Positions 1 through 11,563 of a stretch of 64,000 nucleotides of DNA are shown piece by piece. Made by a program: the position numbers and the translations under genes. The notes below the pieces were generated by a model. That model was given only the letters and a program-made list of their open reading frames with translations. It did not search any database and had not been told where the DNA came from. How positions within the stretch are numbered: the first letter of the stretch is position 1; every line of letters starts with the position of its first letter. The DNA is taken from positions 186,001 through 250,000 of the forward strand of contig JASANH010001028.1 of the NCBI GenBank assembly GCA_030248295.1. Direction: 5' to 3'. This stretch comes from Mesodorylaimus sp. YZB2_4 (taxonomy: Eukaryota; Nematoda; Enoplea; Dorylaimida; Dorylaimidae).

Positions 1-2512
1 TTTTTTTGACATCAGGCTGTCTTAAAGGAGATGTTTACATCTGAAGTCGATGTGACGACTGGTGCAGGAAGCCTTTCTCATGTCCCCAGTTTTCTTGTAC
101 AAAAACTTGAGCTTGAGAGAGATTCGAACCCGCGCCTATGCTTTTCTAGTCCATCGGTCTCATCACTTTTGTACCGTCAAGATTCTCTTGCCACTGCAAC
201 TTATAGCATAATGGCAAATGTGAGTGAGCCACATCGCATGATCGTATGGACAGGCATACTGCATATATTCCCAGAGACCAAGTTTCAAGTTGTTGAAAAT
301 GCACCGTCATCTGATTATCTCCTGCATATTTGTGTATGTATCCGCATTGGTGACGTGATACTCTGAATGGGGATATTATCCAAGTGAACATTCAAACAGC
401 CTCAGATATGGTCCCGTTGCTTCTCTGGTTGTTGTAGGCGAAACAGACTCGACCTGTTAGCAGGTTTGTTGTTGGCGATGCCTATAGTACTTATCGTCAG
501 AAAAGGAAAAAATTGAATGGGACACATGAATACCCTCAGCCTCGAATAGTTCTGCTGATATCTAACTTCGCCAGTCTGTCTACAATATCTGCCTTTGGGT
601 TTATTTGTTGTTTCTATCCCATTTATAGAGGTACAGTGTGATAACTGCGAGTTGGTACTCGTACACTTGCACCTCTAATCGCCTCTCAAGCCTGAATATG
701 CTACAGGCAAAGGACACCGAACCTTCCATCTCTTCTAGCATTAATCGATGAAAATGATAGCATTCTAGAATTAGTATGAGGCGAGCACTGGCTTGTGATT
801 CTCATCCTTTGAGTAATTACTACAACAACTAAAAATACGACCCTGCTGCGCTCTAATCATATTCAACTAGAAACAAAAAGTTTTATCCTCTGTCTCCCGT
901 CAATCTGGTCGCTAAAGAACAACCATAAGTTACTGTGCCAACAGGTTTTCTCCACCCCGTCCGAAATGAGACAAACCAGTTTATTCAGATGACTAGAAAA
1001 GGATGAGAAGCCCTTCTCTCGTAGGGACTGCTCGATCGTAAGCTGTAAGACAAGGTGATAATAAAAAGTTTAGTTTCCCTCATTCCCTAAAAAACGAAAT
1101 TGTTTATTTCGGAGATTTTTTATGAAAAGCTAAAAAGAGTAAGCTTCATACTTTGTCAACGCTGTTTTAGTTTGTTGCAAGATGGGTAAGTTTGTAAGCC
1201 AAAGATTTTAAGATGACCCCCAAAATCAATGAAGAATGTAATGTGTAGTGCGATATCAAACTGGGCGCTGCCAGCAAAAATACATTCGACATAGGAAATG
1301 TATCTCCAATTTAGTGATTGATTTTTTAGAATTTTCAATAAAATGAAACGGAATCTGGTGCTATTTGGAATATTAGCCGTTTTTTTCAGAAAATCCTGCG
1401 CTGATTGCGAAGGTAAATCGTGACAGCTTACGAAGTATCTTGTATTTGAGAATGCCTTCATGTGTGCAAGGCCAATCACTGGCCATCAGATGTAATTGCG
1501 TTGTGATAAGCACAGAGATTATTACACTGATCCAATTATTTTAGTGGTAGCAGCAGAAAAAGCAAGCATGTGGTGGTGGAGCGAACAAGAATGCAAGGAT
1601 GGTTGCACATGGGACGCCTGTCAGTACAAGAATGCCCGCTATCCGACCTGTATGTACCACCCAACGTGCACTCGTAATTGGTGGGTATTTTACGGATGGA
1701 CTTTTGATTGCATGTGCACGCCCGCTGGACCATTGAAATGATATTGCGAGAAAACAATTGCTCTTCCATAACGTGCAGGCTTGCTTTATTTTTGTGAGCA
1801 TAAAAGTAAAAATAGTAAGCCCTTGATGACAGAAACACATCGCATATGGTTCATGAAAAATCGAGTGATTTACAACAATACGATTCTTTCCCGCCAAAAT
1901 GTTACGGTAATTCTTCAGTAAGCTTGTGCCCCATACAGTGCCTTGGTTATCGTACCTTTTAGCATCCTTCGACCGCAAGCTGCATGATGAGCACCTACTG
2001 AGTGGAGGGGACTACCAATAAGCAGTTTTTTAACAAAGTGCTAGTGTACCAGATAATTGTCAAATGGATAGTCTAAATCCTCCCCCCAACCCGAGGATGG
2101 GCCACTGAGAAATTTTTCAGCGGAACATTTCTGGTCCAACGAATTATCACTATAAAAGAATTACATTTTTAGACCCCTAATAACAGGTGTTTGAGCAGGA
2201 ACATTACGCAGACTTCAGAGAATACAATCCCCTAGGTTGTTGTCTCCAGGCGCATCATCAAACTCCTGCAGACCATTTCAGAGTCTCCAAAAATCTTGAA
2301 AAATGGAAGCTACAGTAATCTTCTTTATAGCTGATTCGACGAAATATAAATATGTTCTCTTTGTCCTATGCGGTATACGCGTAGAGTGCTATAGACGCTA
2401 GCTGGAAATTTAAAAGTTCCAGCTGTCAAAAACTGAGTTGGTTTATAGCCCTATGGGTGACGATTTATGGCAAACATCCGACAATTACACAAAACATTCT
2501 GCCATGGGGACT
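1..2512. other. Gene-poor stretch downstream of the channel gene
   Basis: No gene is recognised with confidence. Around 115-165 the minus strand reads like the 3' half of a tRNA-derived element, with a B-box-like GGTTCGAATCT. A short cysteine- and tryptophan-rich reading frame lies at 1496-1741 and is listed separately. The remainder is AT-rich and without clear repeats or conserved coding sequence. Confidence 0.5.
1496..1741 (+). CDS. Possible exon or short ORF, Cys/Trp-rich (unrecognised)
   Basis: This 81-codon frame is not recognised as a known family. Its last 50 residues hold seven cysteines and five or more tryptophans, with spacing ECKDGC, WDAC, YPTC, HPTC and a closing FDCMC. That composition resembles a disulfide-rich extracellular module rather than random sequence. 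The first 25 residues show no signal peptide. A possible splice acceptor (pyrimidine-rich stretch ending in TTTTAG) sits near 1544, so this may be a terminal exon of a larger secreted protein rather than a whole gene. The frame ends in TGA soon after a proline-glycine tail. No partner exon was found nearby, and chance occurrence remains quite possible. Confidence 0.25.
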   Translation: MRCDKHRDYYTDPIILVVAAEKASMWWWSEQECKDGCTWDACQYKNARYPTCMYHPTCTRNWWVFYGWTFDCMCTPAGPLK

Positions 2513-5198
2513 CTAACTCCCTTGGCGACTAGTCAGCAGCCCCCATCCCCACTTGATCGCGTACAATAGGAGTTGACACAAAGTCATAAGTGACGCCCCC
2601 AAGTACAGTCCCAGGGCACCCCCGATATTGCTGATGAGTGTGCTCGTCGTGTATGTCTCGACCTCCCTCAACAAAGTGTACTCCATATTTGGGTGGTAGA
2701 CTTCTAGGAGGATGGGACTGCCATCAATTCGTCTTGCTGGCTCATCAGGACCATGCTGAACTGATTGATCAGGTTTGCTGGCGCCTGACTGCCCATGGTT
2801 GAAACCTTGGCCATATCTGTACTGTCTATCTGGTCCCCTGCTCGGCCGGCCTCTAGTTTTTGCTTCGAAAGCCTTCTTCTCCATGGAAAATGGAGGAGCG
2901 TCCAGATGAGCGTATGTTATGGTCACTCTCCACCTTTGATTTTTGCACATGGGCAAACAATCTTGTTGCCGCTGACGACGAAGTTTGAACCAATATTCGC
3001 TGGGGTCATTGCTGAGACAGGGTTCAAATGGGTCGCACGTTGGAACGTCGGTGACATTGAACAAAGGTGTGCAATTGCACTTTTCAGCCATGGTTTGCGC
3101 CCAACTTGCGAGAAAACAGCCATTAGCTCCTACTTTCAAATCGTCGAAAGTACCTTTGGCAGTTGAAACCTGTTCTTGGCATCGTTTTCGACGACCAGCG
3201 ACATTCATGCGTTCAGTTTTCTGAAATTTAAGACGGTTGGGTCTTTTCCAGTCTTGCCGTCCTTCAAACAGCGTGTGCTGCATTTGTTGGTTTGCGCATG
3301 CGTGAGCGTGAGTGCTGCAGGCAGATTTCGAACTCACGGTCATTTCGTGGACTGTCCATAAGAGGTCAAAAGCTGAACTTTATGTACTTTTCATTGGTCC
3401 TGGTCCTGCTTTTCTTGCTAGTCTTCCCATTCGCACCAGCTCATACTGTAAGTAAGTCACTTTTGAATTCAAATTCGGGGTCTCCCTATATGTCTCTCTA
3501 GCTTGCGAAACCCTTCGTTCAGCTTGATTTCTGATTAAGAAGCAGGGTTTCCTGCTGACGTCTTGCGCTAAACCTGGACCATGGGTACCTTTCATTTAAA
3601 TTTGGGGCTTCCGCATGGCCTCAGCTTGTCTAGCTCGCCTTTTCAGACAAATTTGAATGAGGCGGCAGGTTTGGGTCCTATCCAGGTTGGAGAGCTGCTA
3701 GACGTCCAGCTTCCTCTCAACCCAGCTCCTGAACCCTCTTTAATTTGAGGGCTTCCCATACAGTGTGGCCCACTGGCTCATATAGCTCGCCATTCTGTCT
3801 TCTGCTTATTAAAGGGCCACCAACAGGCTCTGAGGGAGTAAAACTGTGAAAAGTACTAGTCGAGAGAAGAGGAATAAAAAAGTTTATTCATTTTGGAGCA
3901 GCCATTTGCGTAAAGAGTCGTTCGACAATTTAAAATTCTTATTACCGCAAAAACGAAAGTGCAAAAGCAGATTCAGTATGTTTTGCGCAAATGCACCAAA
4001 AATAAAAAATGTGTAGTGTGCGCACAGAGGCACATATTGTGAGACGAAGGAAGGAAGTTCGAACGAGTGAAAAGCTGTGGCTGCGTCTGCGCTATAAAAA
4101 ATAATAATAATAAGGATTTAAAATTGTCGGACGACTTTTTACGCGAACGGCTGCTCCAAACCAGCTGATATTTTTCTCTTGTCTCGATAAGCACTTTTTA
4201 CAGTTTTGCTTTTTCAAAACGTGTCCGCAACAGTTCTTGCTACTTACCCTCATCTCCAGCGAAACAGTTGCTTTTACTCCGCCTGGTATCTGATAGTGCT
4301 CTTTGGGCATGGTCTCTGTTGGTGCAGCCACGTCCAGTATAATTCCATTGACAATGTTTGCAGAGGAATCACCACATTCAGAAAAATCACTGTTTACCAT
4401 GATCGACATACCAGCGTCTGGTCCAGGCCAGGTCTGCGTGGCGTTCAGCTCCAAGCGATAGCATAAGCCGAAATTGTAGTCGAGTACTGGACGAGCCATC
4501 GAACAGCAAGTCTTCTCGGTGAATGGACTGTATAATGCAAAAGGAACAATGCAGGCTTGAAGAATGGCCTCGCAATCGATGCCTGTCTTGATCAGGACTT
4601 GATCGAAGGAGATGTTGCCGTTCCGTTTTTTGAACTCATCGTATTCCTTCGGGGCGTCTGCTGAAATCATACTTGGTGGTGCGCTACCATTTTGGGACAT
4701 CAGACGAAATAGCCCCATTGATCCTGTTCGAGCCATGTCGAACCACGCTGAAAATGCTTCGATCAGCCTCTCTGAAGCGCCCATATTCTTCATTTTCCTG
4801 CGATCAAACTTTTGATTTGTGCAAAATACTAAATCTGGCAATTGCAGGGTCGCTTCTTGTTCTCGACTATATTCTTGGACTGTGGGCGAATACCAGAATT
4901 CCATGGCGGCTTGGTGAAGGTTGTGACACGCCAAGCAGATGGAAGCCGTGATCAACAGCAGCCAGCATGGTCGCCAACATTTTCCATAGTTTGGGCGCGC
5001 CAATTCAGCGAGACCATGGAAAGTTGTCGCTGAAAACCAGTCGCGCCAAATTGAAGGCGGAGGGTTGCTCTCGGCGTCGGATGCGGACTCCGCGGATATT
5101 GTCTCTTTTCCAAGCGGTGTTGGTTGTTTGGATGATGCATGCACTCGGTCAGACATTCTGGTAAGTTCACTCTTAATTCGAGATCTAACAGGTTTCAA
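2513..5198 (-). CDS. DEG/ENaC (amiloride-sensitive-type) cation channel subunit, two exons
   Basis: Inferred structure: exon 1 at 5198-4248 (317 codons), a 1027-nt GT-AG intron, and exon 2 at 3220-2513 (235 codons plus stop), both phase 0, giving about 552 residues. That is normal length for a DEG/ENaC subunit, a trimeric Na+-permeable channel of the plasma membrane. Exon 1 shows the cytosolic TTFHGLAELARPNYGKC segment with the conserved His-Gly at residues 61-62, TM1 at about 79-93, then LPDLVFCTNQKF, the usual start of the extracellular domain. Exon 2 carries the cysteine-rich part (CNC, CDPFEPC, CLPMC) and TM2 with the GLYLGAS pore segment, filter residues near 525-527. The donor reads GTAAGT after SLEMR and the acceptor reads TTTCAG before KTERM. 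An unusual stretch of about 45 polar, Gly/Arg/Gln-rich residues lies between CLPMC and LLEVY. The start could also be the Met at residue 15. Ligand and gating stimulus are unknown. Confidence 0.85.
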
Positions 5199-7063
5199 GG
5201 CGTCGGCAGATCTGCAACAGATTTATGCAATCGCTGAACCTATTCAGCGATGCAAGACTGCATCAAGATGCAGGACTGTGCAAACGAACGACCTGGATAG
5301 TAACTCAGAAAACCATTCTAGCCTGTGCTTCCACTTCGGTAATGAATGATGGTTCGAGAACTCTGTTCTTCTTGGTGGTCTGTGTTCTTGGTGATTTACA
5401 AAATTGAAACTTGAGATTGACTTCACAAATATTGCTTTATCGATAAAATCTAGTGGGCCTCAAACTTTCAGAAATTGGAAAGCAGGAAACTTATATTTTA
5501 GAAAGCACCGAGGCACTTGCAATTACTGTACGTATACCAAGGTTTTTTTGCGATGCAACCTACACTAAATACGGTACCATACTACTTTATTAGAGGCGGG
5601 AGAGGGCGGGGAGGGGAGGAATTCGATAGATGTGTAATCATTGGAAGTGCATGAGTGGTGCAGGTAAGCAAAATGCATGGATATGTCAAAGATCGATGGT
5701 TTCAACAAGGTGTTTACTCTTGCCGACATATGACACTGTAAGCACACCGTAGGCGAAGAGAAGCAAGGGGCTATCGTAGGCACGGTTGAACAAATGTAAA
5801 TTTTATACATGCGCTAGAAAACGATAAGTTTTTCTGGCAATTGTTTTTGGATCAAAACAAAGTTCCTCCTAAGAATGCAAGTTTTCTTTATTCCCATACT
5901 GTAGATGGTGAACAGTTTTTCAGTCTCCACCATGAGATACCTTTCGCAGATAAACAGAAAAGCTCTGGAAGTACTCTGCTTTTATCACTCTTTTTCAACA
6001 GATTCTCGATTCCTCCAACACAAGTCGAGCCGGGTTCGAGAAGATTTCTCAGTTTCCCAAATCTAAAGCTAGCGAAAGACATGTTCCTGTTCATTTTACC
6101 ACATTACCAAACGCGGGGTATGCGCACTCGAGGGTGAAGTGTCATGTGTCATGCCACGACAGGTGCTGCCAATACGGGTGTCCAGAGTGATATATCAGTC
6201 CATGCTGGATTTCTGAAACTGGTTCCAGTAGTGTCCCCTGAAAACAAGTTGCATGACAACCAGGCAGTTCGCAAGAGGCCTCTGAATATGAGGACGACGA
6301 TAAGCTCGGGATTCAAACGCTCCATTAGCTGGAGATCAGCAGATAGGTCAGCTGATAGTCTCATCAGCGTCATATATGTACTGTTTGGTGGACTTACGGG
6401 CTGTAAATCCTCACTTGTTACCCCAAGGGTTGAACGGTTTCGGAGGGGTCCGATCTAGGTGCTTAAAGCTTATGCTGAGGGTGCTGATGGTGATGTTGAG
6501 GGTGCTTATGTATAAAAGGCCTGGCGTGCATGTTCTTGCATACAAGTACCCATGCGACGGTTCAGGCATTTTTCGCACATAGTATGTTATTATGACTCAA
6601 GATGAGACCAGTCGCTCATGAAGAGAAGACACGTATTGTTTGTTGATTCACTAAACCCATTTTTTCATAAATGGCACCCAGCAGCAATGAAAAGGTTTTT
6701 AAGATTGCTTACTATACGTACTGCGCAGACACGTAGGTACAGTGCTCACTGTGCACTACAATAGTGTACTGATACGCGTACTGTGCACAGACTACGAACA
6801 CCGAACAATAAACGACATCCTGCAAATGCCTAAAAAAAGTTATCAAGAACGATTCTGGATTCTATAGAAACACAAAAAATTTTTTGCTTTCAGAGACAAT
6901 CACCAGGTTTTATGACTTCTGAAGCTTTTTGTCCGACCTACCTAAGCAAACATATTTCTAACGTATAGTGGCAAAACACAGCAGCACGTTGACGATTTTG
7001 GTCGGAAATAATGGGTGCGACAAGAGTAGCCTGCTCACCTCGACATTTAAAAGACTGATTGTG
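5199..7063. other. Intergenic, no gene recognised
   Basis: No supported gene. A 3' SINE fragment lies at about 6085-6140. Around 6710-6795 there are short inverted motifs built from GTAC, GTGCAC and CTGTGCAC with no assigned role. Confidence 0.5.
6085..6140 (-). repeat. 3' fragment of SINE family C
   Basis: Reverse-complemented, this stretch matches the 3' body of the SINE in XRN2 intron 9 (about 36200-36265). Both carry TTCACCCTCGAGTGCGCATA, then a variable CGTTTGGT, then ATGTGGTAAAA. The tRNA-like head is absent, so the copy is 5'-truncated, as often happens in retroposition. Confidence 0.6.
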
Positions 7064-8098
7064 AGAAGCAGCTGATGGCACTTTCCTTAAATCAACACTG
7101 AGAATGAGCATAACATAAAAATTCATTGTCGAGGACACCTCTAGAGCGCCATCAAGCAGAGCAGCTCAAAAACCAATTTTCGCTGAAAACAAGGAAGCCG
7201 TAAATAAATCCATATATAAAAAGAAAGCAGTGCTGACATACCGAATGTCATGAACATGCATTCAGTGGCTGCCAGCAGTGCTAGCATTTTAGCCGTGCTC
7301 CTTCTTTTTAGCTCTGTTTCAGTGGATAACACCTTCTTGGCTTCCCCAAGCCGCTTCCTGCAAAGGTAAGGAATTCCTATGTTACAAAAATATAAAGTCA
7401 TTAACGCCAAAGCCCTTATCCCGTTCCTTACATGACTTAGCACCAGATAAAGGACTGTGCCTCCCAGCTCATTCGGTTTAACTTCATAAATCAGCAGCTA
7501 TTTAGTGCTGCTCGATGAAACTATGACATCCACATCAAATAACTGAAACGCACTCGTCAGAAAACCCAGTCCCATGCAATGGACTACCACCATTATATAC
7601 GTGATCTTTGTCCCAGACTAGTAAGTGACTGGATTCCAACGCTTTTAGCCTGTTCAGTGCCAAACAAGTCGAAAATAGCTGAGTAGATGAGATGAGTGCG
7701 TTGTCCAAGAAAACAGCCAGATGAGCTGAAACCCACATGCACGGGTAACACGATGTGAACCACAGGCGGCTGACCCCAGACCAGCCAGACAACTGATAAC
7801 AGATTATTATGTAGGCCGAATGAGCCAAAACCAAATGAGCTTCACTGACTGTGACGAATATTTGGAACAAGTAAGCTTTCTCTGTCTTCCATCGGCCAAC
7901 GAAGATGAGAGAGCAAATGGTATGCCCTACGAGACTTAGGACAAGATAGCCAGGAGCCATGCAAGTGTAGACGATAAGGGATGTTAAGCGGCCGAGCTCA
8001 GCGTACCAGGCAATCTGGCATGTCGTTGGGGGCAGCCATTCTAACTGATTTTGTTTCTCGGAGACAGGCAGCGACAACTGTGAGACAGCTATCACCAT
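7064..8098 (-). pseudogene. Decayed rhodopsin-like GPCR of the clustered family
   Basis: This is a broken relative of the intact receptors at 16918-17961 and 27195-28265. The N-terminal part (8098 to about 7620) reads through TM1-TM3 with recognisable LSGWSGVSRLWFTSCYP and an ALNRLKAL in place of AIDRFRVL. After that the homology jumps to another frame carrying at least two stops through TM4 and loop 2. It resumes in the open stretch 7443-7141 (LSHVRNGIRALALMTLYFCN through TM6), and the TM7 region continues in a third frame near 7138-7064 (MSSTMNFYVMLILSVDLRK). Stops plus frame changes make it non-functional. The family is known from seven-helix signalling receptors of the plasma membrane. 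That this one was a chemoreceptor is inference. Confidence 0.75.
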
Positions 8099-10549
8099 GT
8101 ACAGGTTGAAAGGCTTTGGTTAACTAAAAAAATCGGCGACAAGGCCGCTATAACAAAGGTGGCTAATTGGCACCAGAGGCGCAAAGAATTACATTGGATC
8201 AGATTCTTCTACAATAAATGGCATTCTCGGACAAAGAAACTTGATTAAAACGTGTCATATTGTTCTCGAACATCCCCAATTAGATGGTCATTACAAAACT
8301 GATTTACTGCATCTGCCCGGGGCCTTTGTCTCTTTCTATTTGGCCATCGCAGAATTTCAGCATAAAACTCTTCGATGATACAAGATAAAAGAAGCTCAAG
8401 AAAAGAACCCATCTTGACGTCTTTTACAAAAGAGGTCACCAGCCAACCAAAACCAGGGTTTCCGTTTTCATCTAATCGTAAGAGGGCCTCTCGTTTTGCG
8501 CATCGTCGTACCACAAACCCAGCTCGGGCCATGGATTGGCGGGTCTAAATAAGCCGTACCTGCACCATGTCTCCTGATTAGCTATGACTGCTGGGTTGGA
8601 TCACTAAAATTTGGAGCTGTGATACAACTTTAAAAATGTCAGCAAAACAAATATTTGGGCACCTTTCTTTCTGGGTACCACTTATAATCGAAAGAGTCCA
8701 GTCGTGTTCCCCATTAACACAGAAGGTCCACACTTTAGGATAGCGTTTTTGACTGATATCTCGCGCATCGATCAAACTTTTACGAAATCCTATCGTAGAG
8801 CTTTCGGGTACTGTGTTTCGCATACTGGCGCTGGAGGGAGAGGGCTGAGTTTGCGTGACAGAAGATCGTATTTTTATCCATTTCTGAAAAATCGCCTGCG
8901 TCTGCGGCAGTCGTCACTGTGGGGCTGGACAGACAAACATTTAAATTTTTAAAAGTTATACTTGAAAATATCCATAATCTGTGCTTTCCCGAGTAAGGGC
9001 TGCCTGGGGAAGAAGTAACACGGGTCATCCCTGCTATCCCGTAGTTTTGAATTCCTAGCAACCAGAAATAGGGTGCCGTTCCCCGAGAGTACACACTGTA
9101 TTTACAAGGCTGCAGGACCATCAAAAGTAACCCCAGCCGTGAGAATATAAAGAATACCGCCTTTTTTCAAGAGTCTCCACAAACCTAATTCTGTGACATG
9201 CCCACCCTGAGCTGATGCGAATCAGAATTAGAGAAGGTATCCATCGTCACTTATATACTACACGCATCGGCTATCAATGCATTTCGAGAACGAGCGGAAG
9301 CTCAAAATGGCGGATTTGACAAAGGTAACGACAGTCAGCATATATATTTTTTAAAGTAACTGATTTAGAAAACGGCGGAAAATTCAAAGAATCAACACAC
9401 TTTCATATCTTGCCGCAGTTTGCAGACATAGCGGCCCGCTCAGGGTCTGTTTGGATTTGCACGTTTGCCGATGAGTCGTTGTGAAGTTTTTCTCCGAACT
9501 TCCAAGGAAATCATGAAAAACCTCGTTTTTCGTGTTTTATGAGAGCTTCGCGCGTTTTGCAGGCAAAGAGATCCGCATGGCTCATAATGTCGCTTGGCAA
9601 TACATAGGGTGTTGCCGGACCGCAGTGAGGAGCAATTAAGGAAGTTTTGGATGACTTATCAAAACCAATGTACAAATCGTTTGATGAACGATTTTTAAAA
9701 TGACTATGCACTTGATGCTGGGGATAAATACTTGAGCGAAGTTGCAAAAAAAGAATAACACCGCTTTCCTGGCTGGTTGTTGAGATACAAAAACTTTCCG
9801 AACGGCCCCCGTATGTCGGAATTAGCTACCTTAGTGCAGGCAGAATCGCGCGATCGCGCATCCGCTTTCGTTGCAGTCACAAATAGTTGCGGAAGGAGGC
9901 GAAGCGACTTCCCAACTCTGACATTTCCCATATGTGCGAGCGACTGTCGCAATTCCGATTTCCAACCATGATAAATACGTATTTTAGTGCATGTCTAGCT
10001 GACAGATGTCACCAGTTTTTCAATTTTATTTTATGGACATCATTTTCCACGGCGGAAAGAGAAGCTGGAGTGACGCCAAAAACACTTTATCACATCTGCA
10101 GTATGTACATACAGTACTGCTCACAAATAAATGCCACAAACCCTATTTGGTTTGCAAATAGTTTGCGGAGGACCGTCAATGGGGTTTGCCAACCATTTGC
10201 AAACAGTTTGCAAATATGGGTTTGCGGCGTTTGTGACCTCTTAGAGGGCGGGTGGCGCGGGCTATTGTTCTCATTGCCGGCAGTGTTCGACGGGCCAAAA
10301 AGCTCAAGGGGAAAAGGGGAGGACGGATGAGGTCAGCCCTCAGACGTTTTTGCTGTAAGAGTAAAATATTGTTTCCAATTACCTACAAGGTCAAGCACTC
10401 AACAGAGGCGCATACAGAGGCGCATTTTTGAGGGCATACAGCTGGCGACAGAAGCCACCAACTGGGGAATTTGAGTGCATACGTGGTTACCTCTTCCACG
10501 GGTTTACGGGTGGTTTGCGAGTAGCAGAACGTGTACAACAACTTTAAAA
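8099..10549. other. Intergenic, no gene recognised
   Basis: Several ORFs of 60-150 codons occur but none shows domain structure, membrane segments or similarity to neighbours. A dense set of TTTGC-type motifs at 10140-10225 is reported separately. Otherwise I see nothing. Confidence 0.5.
10140..10228. repeat. Cluster of TTTGCAAA-type motifs
   Basis: Within about 90 bases the motif TTTGC or its complement GCAAA occurs roughly eight times, including three TTTGCAAA palindromic cores and two AGTTTGC units. Spacing is irregular, so it is not a strict tandem repeat. No function is assigned. Confidence 0.5.
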
Positions 10550-11563
10550 TTATGCAGGTGGCGCCACAACGTTACTTGAATTCACAAAGCTAAAAATTTT
10601 GGAAGGCAGCACCTTTAGTTTCATAATTCGAAAATCACGGCTCAGAAAAAACATGATATAAAAATTCAGCAACAAAATAAGTTCTCCAGTACTCCATCAC
10701 AGCATCGAACAGTAGAAGTCTAGCACGAAAACAGTCCGGTTTGACCCCGACATAAATATAATACATGATAAAGACTGAATTACCAACTGTGACACAAATC
10801 GACTCACTCATGGATGACATCGTTAGCATTCGGGCTGTGCGTCTTCTCTGTTTTTCTTCATCGCTTGAAATAACCTTCTTTGCTTCCTCGAGCCTTTCCG
10901 TGAACAAAACTGGAATGGCGAGATTAAAGAAGTGCAAAAATAATAGCCCTATTATTATGATAGCATTCCTAATTTGGCTGAAAACATTCTTCAGCACACA
11001 ATAAGTAAAAGCATTTTTTGCTATTCTATATCCACCTAAGCCATCAGCCACTACATCAAATTCAAAACATTGAAAAAGCTTGCTGCAAACCCAATGAGCA
11101 TGCTAATTACAAAAACCCCAGCGTACTTTTTTTTCGTAGTTGGCTTATATGGGGTAAGCCGATGCAAAACCTTGAATCTGTCGAATGCCATGCAGGTGGA
11201 GAAAAAGTGGGTGGATGTGAGAAATGCATTCGAGATACCCAAACAGATGTTCGCTGATACCCGCGTCACACGCACGCGTAACAGGAGGCGTACCATCGCG
11301 GACCCACCGAGTAGAGCCCAGACCATAGGATGAAGGTATGAACGCACAGGGTATTCGTTAGCACTGAAGGTGACAAATATTTGATAAATATAAGCGGTTT
11401 CCTTTTTCAGTTGATGAAAATATGCTAGCAGACACAAACCGTGGCCCAGAAGACCAAAAATCAGATATATTGGAGTCAGAATTTCATATACAACGTAGTC
11501 TGCCTTTTCTCCAATGGCCTCGTACCAGGCAGTATGGCACGAGTCTGTCTCATTCTCGGCCAT
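10550..11563 (-). pseudogene. Decayed GPCR with several frameshifts (clustered family)
   Basis: Start at 11563 with MAENETDSCHTAWYEAIGE, then TM1 and YIYQIFVTF as in the intact paralogues. Four frame changes are visible by comparison. Near 11350 the homology leaves the open frame and reads SVGPRWYASCYACV in another frame. It returns near 11270 (VSANICLGISNAFL ... CMAFDRFKVL). At about 11060 one T appears to be missing, because FEFDVVADG in the shifted frame matches WEFNAVPVNG of the paralogues. Near 10695 it shifts again, giving LLLNFYIMFFLSRDFR, which matches the TM7 end of the paralogues. Two long open stretches overlap at 11051, so an ORF caller would report two short proteins. Transcribed or not, no complete receptor can be made without correction. 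Assembly indels could explain one shift but hardly four. Confidence 0.75.
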
